The position numbers and the translations under genes were made by a program. A stretch of 49,261 nucleotides of DNA from CAZGHS01 sp964525495 (GTDB taxonomy: Bacteria > Patescibacteriota > Microgenomatia > JALYQM01): NCBI GenBank assembly GCA_964525495.1, contig CAZGHS010000011.1:1-49261 (forward strand). The letters are read 5' to 3'. The notes beneath the pieces are model-generated. The model was not told the origin of the DNA, did not search any database, and saw only the letters and a list, made by a program, of their open reading frames with translations. Position 1 is the stretch's first letter. Each line of letters begins with the position of its first letter. Shown here piece by piece: positions 8,568-14,976 of the stretch.

Positions 8568-9371
8568 TTACGCATTTGCGTACTGAAGTTGTTGTTGCTC
8601 ATTCCATACAGTATCTAAGGGATTCCATACTCCATTTCTACTCAACCGAGTATATGATTCCAACATATCTTCATACGAATAGCGATTCGCAAAAAGTGGA
8701 CTTACCACCCTAAGACATGAAAGCAACACCTCACGAGGATGTTGTGATGCATCAACAAATGCAAACTGACGTGCTACCCCAAGACGCTCATAAGTTTGTG
8801 GGAGTGAACAATACTGACGCTGTCTACGCAGTTGAAGTTCAATAGATCCTTTATCCCATTCCGTAATACTTCTCTTTGCGTCTTTAGATGCAGCATGCAA
8901 TTTACGCAAATTAAATACCGGCTCAAACTTTTCCTCCGGGAAATACATTATTACTGTCATATCAGGATAAAATCCAAGAGCCTGTTCTTTATTTAGTTCG
9001 ACAAATTTCTCTAGCGGAACACCACCCTCCATGCCTTGCAAGACTATTGAGCTGTCCACATAGCGATCTAATATCATTACACCATCACGATCTCTCTGCT
9101 CACCTAAAAAGGGAAGAATAACCGAATCCAAATGGAGTCGACGTGCACGATAAAATAATCCTACAAGTTCTTCTACTGGCGCCTTGGCCTTCAATCGCGC
9201 AAAAATTTCCTCACGAATAGCCTCTCCTTCTGGAGTGCCTCCAGGCTCCCGGCTTGTTCTTGCATTCATTCCCAAGTCATCCAAAACCTTCACAAAACAT
9301 TCTGTAGCAATCGTCGATTTACCCACGAATTCTCCGCCTTCAAATGTAATAAATCTGCCAAGCGTTTCCAT
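8568..9371 (-). CDS. tmk: Thymidylate kinase (dTMP kinase)
   Basis: The P-loop GGEFVGKST lies at residues 11-19, the dTMP-binding segment SREPGGTPEGEAIRE near 40-54 and the DR(Y/H) motif LDRYVDSS near 101. All three are diagnostic of Tmk, which phosphorylates dTMP to dTDP. At 267 residues it is about 55 longer than usual, the extra part lying in the C-terminal half after the LID region. The start codon directly abuts the stop of the upstream deoxyribosyltransferase-family gene, so it is the fifth gene of the thymidylate operon. If the neighbouring ThyA-like enzyme really acts on dCMP, the phosphate acceptor range of this kinase would also be of interest. Confidence 0.88.
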   Translation of the reverse strand: METLGRFITFEGGEFVGKSTIATECFVKVLDDLGMNARTSREPGGTPEGEAIREEIFARLKAKAPVEELVGLFYRARRLHLDSVILPFLGEQRDRDGVMILDRYVDSSIVLQGMEGGVPLEKFVELNKEQALGFYPDMTVIMYFPEEKFEPVFNLRKLHAASKDAKRSITEWDKGSIELQLRRQRQYCSLPQTYERLGVARQFAFVDASQHPREVLLSCLRVVSPLFANRYSYEDMLESYTRLSRNGVWNPLDTVWNEQQQLQYANA

Positions 9372-9764
9372 TTAAAGTAGTTCCTTAATTTTCGGGATAA
9401 TTTCCTTGATATCTTTGTAACGCATAAATTCAAATTTGGGTGAAGTAACTCCCAGCACTAGTCGAGAAATCTTCGCATCTTCTTCCGCTATCGCTAATAC
9501 TTTCTTTTTCGATTCCAATGCCACACCTAGTTCATAACCAAGTCCAATTGCAGGATACGTGCAGTCAGCAATAAACAAATCACACGTTTTTACACAATTT
9601 GTATCCCAATCAAAAATATGCTGAAATGTTACTTCTTGAACAGAAAGATCAACAAAATCGAGAACTTCATACTCTTCCCGCAACGTCAGTTTAAATGACT
9701 CAATCGCATTTCTAAATTCTTCGGGTGCTTGCGTCAACGCACAGCCGACATATATTTTCTTCAT
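9372..9764 (-). CDS. Nucleoside 2-deoxyribosyltransferase / DNPH1-family protein
   Basis: The 130-residue protein starts with MKKIYVGCAL (a glycine-loop strand) and has DLFIADCTYPAIGLGYELG at about 62-80, where Glu78 matches the catalytic Glu of deoxyribosyltransferases and of the 2'-deoxynucleotide N-hydrolase DNPH1 (Rcl). Length and the PAIGLGYELG form are closer to DNPH1-like hydrolases, which cleave the base from deoxynucleoside monophosphates including 5-hydroxymethyl-dUMP. I chose the internal ATG at 9764 because it begins the first strand and sits two bases after the preceding stop; the longer frame would overlap that gene by 37 bases. In this operon it may remove aberrant pyrimidine deoxynucleotides or salvage bases. 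Confidence 0.72.
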   Translation of the reverse strand: MKKIYVGCALTQAPEEFRNAIESFKLTLREEYEVLDFVDLSVQEVTFQHIFDWDTNCVKTCDLFIADCTYPAIGLGYELGVALESKKKVLAIAEEDAKISRLVLGVTSPKFEFMRYKDIKEIIPKIKELL

Positions 9765-9766
9765 AA

Positions 9767-10675
9767 TTATAAATCCGCTATTTTCAAAAACTTTTTCGTC
9801 CATTCTCTTGAAATAATAACTTTCACTACACCCGCGTCATCCATTCGCTTAGTACAATCCTCACAACACCACCAATGACCATATAAATACTCTATTGAAC
9901 CTTTTAGCTCTTTATACTGGTCTAATTGCTTTATTTTAATAATAGCACTCGATTCTGAGTGATTAACTGGCTGACAGCCTTCACATAACTCATATCCTAC
10001 GCCTGTAGGCATATTTAACTTCTTTCTTACACAACCAAACTTATCATGATACTCGTAATTTGTACCTTGAGTTACAATCTCACCACCATTAATAAAAAAT
10101 GAAACAGTTAAATGCACACCCGGCAACTGTTTAGATAGCCAAACATCCTTAGCTTGCGATATAAAAGGACTCTCATCAGAATATTCATATGAAATTCTCT
10201 TCGAAATATAAGGATGCTGAATCAAAACTTCCTTAATTAAATCCTCAGATTCACTCCGATCAAACAATACGCACTTACTCATATCAAGGTTAAGTACTCT
10301 TCCTTCAACTTCAACATTTTTATGGTGCGAAATGTACACGATCGCTGCATCCTTCAAAAACTCATGATAAATCTCGTATCCACCAACCACACAGTAATCT
10401 TTTAACTTAAGCGCGCGAAAATCTTCAAGTGTAATCGGAATCACACTGTCTGTTTTCTCAATCTTTTCAGGATTATGCGTAATAATATAATTCACCCGAT
10501 TCGGAAGTGGTCTATTATCCATTGTTTCAAACGTTTTTCTACCCATTACTACAGTTCCAACATTTTTAGTTACATTCCGAAACCAAATCTTATCTTCCTT
10601 TACTGTCCATCCCATTGGAGAAGTCTCACCAAGAGATCCATTTTTTGAAAGCGTTAAAATCATTGAAATTGCCAT
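9767..10675 (-). CDS. Fusion of dihydrofolate reductase and dCMP deaminase
   Basis: Residues 1-165 form a DHFR domain: the Trp-containing loop GWTVKEDKIWF with Asp28 aligning to the catalytic Asp27 of E. coli, VVMGRKTFETM, NRPLPNR and the VVGGYEIYHEFL cofactor helix. Residues 170-302 form a zinc cytidine/deoxycytidylate deaminase: His239 and Glu241 in HSESSAI (HAE in most relatives) and CEDC at 271-274, with extra cysteines (215, 231, 234) like those of dCMP deaminases carrying a second zinc. DHFR regenerates tetrahydrofolate after dTMP synthesis; the deaminase converts dCMP (or 5-methyl-dCMP in some relatives) to the uracil/thymine form. The domain order is the reverse of RibD. The gene lies four bases after the ThyA-family gene. 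Confidence 0.85.
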   Translation of the reverse strand: MAISMILTLSKNGSLGETSPMGWTVKEDKIWFRNVTKNVGTVVMGRKTFETMDNRPLPNRVNYIITHNPEKIEKTDSVIPITLEDFRALKLKDYCVVGGYEIYHEFLKDAAIVYISHHKNVEVEGRVLNLDMSKCVLFDRSESEDLIKEVLIQHPYISKRISYEYSDESPFISQAKDVWLSKQLPGVHLTVSFFINGGEIVTQGTNYEYHDKFGCVRKKLNMPTGVGYELCEGCQPVNHSESSAIIKIKQLDQYKELKGSIEYLYGHWWCCEDCTKRMDDAGVVKVIISREWTKKFLKIADL

Positions 10676-10679
10676 ATAG

Positions 10680-11507
10680 TTAAAGCGCTATCTGCATCTT
10701 TCCTAAAGACGCGAGTGGATTGTAATGTTCCTTAATATGATCACAAATCTCATCAACCAACTGCTCATCTTCAAGCATTGCACGATCATACGACTGATCT
10801 GGTAATTTTAATTCAAATTCTCCGTGTTCATTCGTTCGCGAAACTAACTCTCTAGCCTGCTCATAGTGATTATCATAAATATGCGCATGAGAAATCGAAT
10901 AGTGTAAAAATCCGACTGGCACGTTCAACTTCTGAGCCAAAACATGCTGCAATAACGCAAATCCGGCACAGTCATGAGGCAATCCAAGCATCACATCTTG
11001 AGATCGAAAGACAATATGAAAGTTCAACTCTCCACCCACAATATTCGCAACCCACATAGGCACGCACGGAGTATTTTTCTTTTTCGGACTCGCCAATCCA
11101 TCAGTATTCGGATCCCAAGTTATCACAACTCCCTGTCGACTCGAAGGCTCTTTTTGAAGCATCTCTATCAAGCCAGCAACCTGATCCCGCTGAAAAAACT
11201 TTCGCCACCGGTATCCATATCCACTCTCAACTGTATTATCTTCTTCCTTAAAATCATCCCAGATTTTTGAATATTTCTGAAAAAAATCAAGCTGCTTATT
11301 TCCCTGCAGATACCAAATCTGCTCAGCCACAAACAACCGCACAGGGATCTTACGCAGTGTCAAAATAGGAAAATCCTTTGGCCGCAATGTAAAATGTTGA
11401 CCAGTCAGAATTTTAGTCTCATGTCCAGTACGCTCATTCATCTCTTCAATTCCATGAGTTAAAATATCACCAACTAATTTCCGATAAATAACATCAAATG
11501 TGGTCAT
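10680..11507 (-). CDS. thyA: Thymidylate synthase family protein with the dUMP-selective Asn replaced by Asp
   Basis: From the ATG at 11507 the protein has 275 residues. Conserved ThyA features are AEQIWYLQGN, IWDDF, YGYRWR, the catalytic Cys148 in TPCVP, RSQDVMLGLP (Arg168, Ser169, Asp171) and His209/Tyr211 in SHAHIY. However, the residue equivalent to E. coli Asn177, which reads the O4/N3 face of uracil, is Asp179. The usual His after the catalytic Cys is Val149, and one of the two adjacent phosphate-binding arginines is Gln (SSRQG). Asp at that site is the hallmark of dCMP-type enzymes such as T4 dCMP hydroxymethylase. The enzyme may therefore methylate dCMP rather than dUMP. The long upstream frame (to 11672) overlaps the preceding gene and is not used. 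Confidence 0.85.
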   Translation of the reverse strand: MTTFDVIYRKLVGDILTHGIEEMNERTGHETKILTGQHFTLRPKDFPILTLRKIPVRLFVAEQIWYLQGNKQLDFFQKYSKIWDDFKEEDNTVESGYGYRWRKFFQRDQVAGLIEMLQKEPSSRQGVVITWDPNTDGLASPKKKNTPCVPMWVANIVGGELNFHIVFRSQDVMLGLPHDCAGFALLQHVLAQKLNVPVGFLHYSISHAHIYDNHYEQARELVSRTNEHGEFELKLPDQSYDRAMLEDEQLVDEICDHIKEHYNPLASLGKMQIAL

Positions 11508-11514
11508 GTATACC

Positions 11515-11940
11515 TCACTGAGACGTAAAAATAATATCAGGCTCGAGAGTCGTCTGATTTGTGCCGTTATAGTAATTACCTGCTGGGCTAAAAAAAAGAT
11601 GTATCTGCTGACAGTTAACAAACCGTTCAGCACATTTTTGTAAATCATCACAGTGATCAAGCATCTGAGCACCTGCTTCAGTTAGTTTCATTTTCCAAAC
11701 CAAGTGTCCACAATATCCCGCATCAATAGTTGCGGAAATAACTTGCTCAGCAATTAGGCTTTCATCTCGATTAAGACGAATTAATCTACTTCTATTTTCT
11801 AAGTTGCCATAGACCTGATCAAATTTGAATACTTGTTTAGACTCAAAATAACAAAGACGATTCGCAGGATCGAAAGATTTAATTTCTATTTGAGTTAGAT
11901 CAAACGTAGGTTTTTGTGAGACATGAATGACAGTAGCCAT
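11515..11940 (-). CDS. Divergent dUTPase / dCTP-deaminase-fold protein
   Basis: The 141-residue protein is short and divergent. NRSRLIRL (49-56) resembles the RSSLARL motif of the dUTPase/dCTP deaminase superfamily, and ATIDAGYCGHL (70-80) resembles its GxIDxGYxG motif, with Asp73 at the place of the water-activating Asp of dUTPase. The C-terminal GNYYNGTNQTT resembles the glycine-rich tail of dCTP deaminases. The catalytic Glu of dCTP deaminase is Lys83 here, which argues against deamination and leaves dUTPase activity or a binding role. It is the first gene of the thymidylate operon, seven bases before the ThyA-family gene. The ATG at 11940 is preferred to a GTG two codons upstream. Confidence 0.5.
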   Translation of the reverse strand: MATVIHVSQKPTFDLTQIEIKSFDPANRLCYFESKQVFKFDQVYGNLENRSRLIRLNRDESLIAEQVISATIDAGYCGHLVWKMKLTEAGAQMLDHCDDLQKCAERFVNCQQIHLFFSPAGNYYNGTNQTTLEPDIIFTSQ

Positions 11941-12013
11941 AACCACTTTTATTGTTAACTACTAAATTGTTATACTAATTAAAACACACCCATGCAAGGT
12001 GTGCACCTGACTT

Positions 12014-12553
12014 ATGTTTGAAATACTTATTAGAATACTACCCCTTATTTTTTTTAGCTGTGCCGTTGGCATACTGCTATTAAACATTCGTCCAATTTTC
12101 TCATACTTAATTTACATAGTTTCCATGGCAGCACAACCTAAACAGCTCATGCAAACTACCCAGCAACTGGAACAACGTACAGAGCAAGGATACAAATTTT
12201 CATTTGCTACTCCTTTCATACGTGTGTGGACTTTGTTTCGGGTACTTTTCTTCCCAGATTTAGATATGTCGGGATTAATTCACAAAAACGAGAACACGCA
12301 AGACGATTCACTAAGCACGGGGGCATACTTACAAAAATCACAAGAAGATGCAGCCTCTCAAACTAAAATAAAAACCTATTCTGTGGCAGGAATCAAAGAC
12401 ACATCACACTTCAGAGGATCAGTTGAACCAGTACCTGAAGTTTCCTCAGAGTTTGCTCAAGCATTTCCAGAGCTATCAAAAAACTTAGGAATCAATATGT
12501 CAGAGAAATCAAGCATGTTCGAAATTAAAAAGACCGAAATAATACGGAGATAA
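12014..12553 (+). CDS. Hypothetical membrane-anchored protein
   Basis: I do not recognise this family. The 179-residue protein has a hydrophobic N-terminus with one or two membrane helices (about 4-38), an amphipathic region with WTLFRVLFFPDLD (about 72-85), then a polar, probably disordered and cytoplasmic tail rich in Ser, Glu and Lys. It lies one base before the next small membrane protein on the same strand, with which it probably forms a pair. A TATACT at 11971-11976 is a possible -10 box, which would leave a leader of about 30 bases. Confidence 0.55.
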   Translation: MFEILIRILPLIFFSCAVGILLLNIRPIFSYLIYIVSMAAQPKQLMQTTQQLEQRTEQGYKFSFATPFIRVWTLFRVLFFPDLDMSGLIHKNENTQDDSLSTGAYLQKSQEDAASQTKIKTYSVAGIKDTSHFRGSVEPVPEVSSEFAQAFPELSKNLGINMSEKSSMFEIKKTEIIRR

Positions 12554-12554
12554 C

Positions 12555-13016
12555 ATGAGCAAGATACCTGAAGTGTATGAGAGCAACGGACATATAGAAA
12601 TCAAACACGTTGACTACGGCCTACTTACCAAGAAAGTAGAGGAAGTGCAAGCACACGAAGCTCCAAATCAAGACAGGAATATATACGAAACAATTGTTAA
12701 AAAATTTGCAGTCCATGCACCTCACGTCAAAACGCCCACAGGTCAAATACCCATAATTAATACTATGGACCCTGCACCAATCCATGCATTTGCCTCAAAA
12801 ACCATCGCCGTGCCTAAAGTAGATATCTTTCACATAGTACAGAAGATGATACTTTATATTATCGCAAGCTTTCCCATTATCCTTATCCTTATATCTCTTG
12901 GAATGTTTTTTGCCGACAAGCCAGGAGCACAGATAAATGATTATCCTCAATGGATGTCGATAAAAATAGAAAGATTTGTCGAGCACGAGATAATCCCAAT
13001 AACAAAAAAGAATTAA
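12555..13016 (+). CDS. Hypothetical protein with one C-terminal membrane helix
   Basis: The 153-residue protein has a soluble N-terminal part of about 95 residues containing repeated short Lys/Val/Pro segments, one strong membrane helix (about 96-118, IVQKMILYIIASFPIILILI) and a short exposed tail with a Trp. The family is not recognised. It follows the preceding membrane protein by one base, suggesting co-translation. Its 3' end overlaps the stop of the convergent flavoprotein gene by four bases, so no terminator separates them. Confidence 0.5.
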   Translation: MSKIPEVYESNGHIEIKHVDYGLLTKKVEEVQAHEAPNQDRNIYETIVKKFAVHAPHVKTPTGQIPIINTMDPAPIHAFASKTIAVPKVDIFHIVQKMILYIIASFPIILILISLGMFFADKPGAQINDYPQWMSIKIERFVEHEIIPITKKN

Positions 13017-13729
13017 TACCCCGTAAATAACTCCGAGATGATCTTTTCCTTAGGAATACCAAGTGATTCTAAATGAGCGATAGCAGCTTGAGCCATCTCA
13101 ACAGGACCGCATACCATAAATGTTGTGTCAGCTAGATTTGGCGCATTTTCCGAGATAAAAGCCTGATCAATCCGTCCCAATCTTCCCGGCCAAGATCCAG
13201 CCTCCGGCGAATGCCGTGTCAGTGTGTACAAAACACGAAATGTATAGTCCTTTTGAATAGCTTCTAATTCACTATAAAAAGCCAGTTCCTCAATAGTCTT
13301 ATCACTATAAAGAAGAGTAACATGCCGATCCGCAAGCTTGCGATCATAAGCACACTTAATAATTCCACGATACGGTGTCACCCCTACTCCACCGGCGACC
13401 ATCACACAATTATGCGTGCTTACTTCCTCTAAAGTCATCTTACCTCGAGGAGTAGTCAACTCTACCTCCGTGCCTGGAACCATCTGCATAAGCGTATTTT
13501 TAAACCCAGTATCCCGAATAGTAAAAGTAAACTGCAGATAAGATTCCGTGGGAGACGACGAAAACGAGCATGTTCGAGCATTACTTCGAGTATCTGGATG
13601 GGTCAATTGAACCCGTATTACCGAATATTGACCAGCCAAATACACAAACCCCTCAGGAACACTAAAACGAAAAGACCAATCTGTAGGTGTTTCCTGTACT
13701 TTTTCCAAGAACTTTGATTTAAATAACAT
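13013..13729 (-). CDS. Ferredoxin-NADP+ reductase-like FAD oxidoreductase
   Basis: The 238-residue protein has the two-domain ferredoxin-reductase fold. The FAD domain carries RTCSFSSSPTE (the RxxS/T isoalloxazine and phosphate motif, about 52-62) and a second FAD loop before VAGGVGVTPYRGI (the NAD(P) pyrophosphate loop, about 112-124). The C-terminal VCGPVEMAQ is the conserved CGP nicotinamide motif. No 2Fe-2S or FMN domain is attached, so it needs a separate electron partner. It may link NAD(P)H to the ferredoxin reduced by the 2-oxoacid oxidoreductase at the far end of the window; that link is inferred. Its start codon directly abuts the start of the divergent DUF3465 gene. Confidence 0.85.
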   Translation of the reverse strand: MLFKSKFLEKVQETPTDWSFRFSVPEGFVYLAGQYSVIRVQLTHPDTRSNARTCSFSSSPTESYLQFTFTIRDTGFKNTLMQMVPGTEVELTTPRGKMTLEEVSTHNCVMVAGGVGVTPYRGIIKCAYDRKLADRHVTLLYSDKTIEELAFYSELEAIQKDYTFRVLYTLTRHSPEAGSWPGRLGRIDQAFISENAPNLADTTFMVCGPVEMAQAAIAHLESLGIPKEKIISELFTGY

Positions 13730-14086
13730 ATGGAAGAATTATACCAAATACGATACCCTATGCTCATGCTCATCACGCCCAAACAAGCATTTGACCAGCA
13801 TCTCCGAGATATCTATCTCATAACTGAAGGAACTGTAGCCGAAATATTACCTAACGATACTACAGGTATACCACACCAACGTTTTATTATCATTACACCC
13901 GAAGGCGACTCAATACTCGTAGTCCATAATATCGAAAAAGGAGAACCATTGGACATCCGCATAGGTGAGAAGCTACATATTGAAGGCACCTATGTTTGGA
14001 ATCGATTTGGTGGACTTATCCACGAAACGCATATAGGGCATAACAAAAATCAACCAGAGGGACTTATTACCAGGAATACAGTATAA
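13730..14086 (+). CDS. DUF3465-family protein
   Basis: The protein of up to 118 residues matches the DUF3465 pattern I know from proteobacterial proteins: HQRFIIITPEGDSILVVHNIEKGEPLDIRIGEKL followed by EGTYVWNRFGGLIHETHIGHN. The family looks like a small OB-type beta barrel of unknown function. The ATG at 13730 forms a CATATG palindrome with the divergent flavoprotein start, leaving no room for a promoter. ATGs at 13760 or 13766, just before the domain, are plausible true starts and would leave space for a -10 box (TACGAT near 13749). It ends ten bases before the PP2C-like gene. Confidence 0.7.
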   Translation: MEELYQIRYPMLMLITPKQAFDQHLRDIYLITEGTVAEILPNDTTGIPHQRFIIITPEGDSILVVHNIEKGEPLDIRIGEKLHIEGTYVWNRFGGLIHETHIGHNKNQPEGLITRNTV

Positions 14087-14087
14087 T
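14082..14087 (+). promoter_or_regulatory. -10 box of a leaderless promoter (PP2C-like gene)
   Basis: A perfect TATAAT overlaps the stop codon of the preceding gene and ends eight bases before the ATG at 14096. Confidence 0.5.
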
Positions 14088-14095
14088 CGTTTTCT

Positions 14096-14923
14096 ATGAA
14101 AATAATCGAACAATTTATCCAATCAAAGACCGGAAATATGGAAACCTGCGAAGACAGCATTTTCGCAAACGAACATTTTATTTGCATTATTGACGGAGCT
14201 ACCAGCAAAACAGACAAACGTTGGAATGGACTCACTCCAGGTCAAGTTGCAAAAAACCTCATTATGGATTCAATTGAGTATATAAATCGCACATCATCGG
14301 CAGAAAAGTTTTTTTTGTCTATAAACGAAGCAATAAAACAGTGGTACCAAAAAGAAAAAATTACAATTGAGATGGAACAACACATAACCCAACGCTGCAC
14401 TGCTTCTGTAGTCGTGTACAGTACACACCGGAAACAAATCTGGATTGTAGGAAGTGGCATCGCCATTATTGGCGACCAGTACATTAATGCAACAATTCCA
14501 AGTGACTTACTCGCCTCTCACCTCAGATCATATTACATACAAACAGAGCTGCGACGAGGCGTCACAGAATACGAGCTGATGGAAACCGATACCAGTAGAG
14601 AATTTATATTGCCTGTATTAAAGCGCCAGGTTCAATTTCAAAACTCCCAACTCCCAAGCGAGTTTGATTATTATGCTATAGACGGCTTCTATAAACCGCC
14701 CCGAGGCATTCAGATATTCGATATCCCTGAAGATACTGAATCTATAGTAATGGCTTCAGATGGCTATCCCGAAGTATACAAAACACTCGAACAATCTGAA
14801 AAATATCTTGCTCAACTATTAAAAGAAGATCCACTGTTATATAAAAAACACAAAGCTCTCAAAGGTCTCCGTCGTGGGTTTGTCTCATTCGACGATCGAA
14901 GCTACGTTAAAGTTGCGTTATAA
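14096..14923 (+). CDS. PP2C-like serine/threonine phosphatase
   Basis: The 275-residue protein shows the order of PP2C motifs: CEDSIFANEHFICIIDGATS (about 18-37, with the metal-binding Asp residues), a central TASVVVYSTHRKQIWIVGSG strand pair, IVMASDGYPEVY (about 220-231) and a closing FDDRSYVKVAL with the last metal-binding Asp. This fits manganese/magnesium-dependent PPM phosphatases. No kinase or anti-sigma partner is adjacent, so the substrate is unknown. A strong intrinsic terminator follows immediately. Confidence 0.75.
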   Translation: MKIIEQFIQSKTGNMETCEDSIFANEHFICIIDGATSKTDKRWNGLTPGQVAKNLIMDSIEYINRTSSAEKFFLSINEAIKQWYQKEKITIEMEQHITQRCTASVVVYSTHRKQIWIVGSGIAIIGDQYINATIPSDLLASHLRSYYIQTELRRGVTEYELMETDTSREFILPVLKRQVQFQNSQLPSEFDYYAIDGFYKPPRGIQIFDIPEDTESIVMASDGYPEVYKTLEQSEKYLAQLLKEDPLLYKKHKALKGLRRGFVSFDDRSYVKVAL

Positions 14924-14929
14924 CGACTA

Positions 14930-14955
14930 GCGGCTGGTAAAACCAGCCGCCTTTT
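14930..14955 (+). terminator. Intrinsic terminator after the PP2C-like gene
   Basis: A nine-base perfect stem (GCGGCTGGT / ACCAGCCGC) with an AAA loop is followed by CTTTT on the plus strand, seven bases past the stop codon. On the minus strand it lacks a T tract, so it serves the plus-strand gene. Confidence 0.85.
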
Positions 14956-14976
14956 AAAACTTTCTATTTTATTAGC

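Noticed and set aside
10680..11672. 330-residue form of the ThyA-family protein
   Set aside because: The extra 55 residues overlap the upstream gene and are unlike any ThyA; the ATG at 11507 gives the family length.
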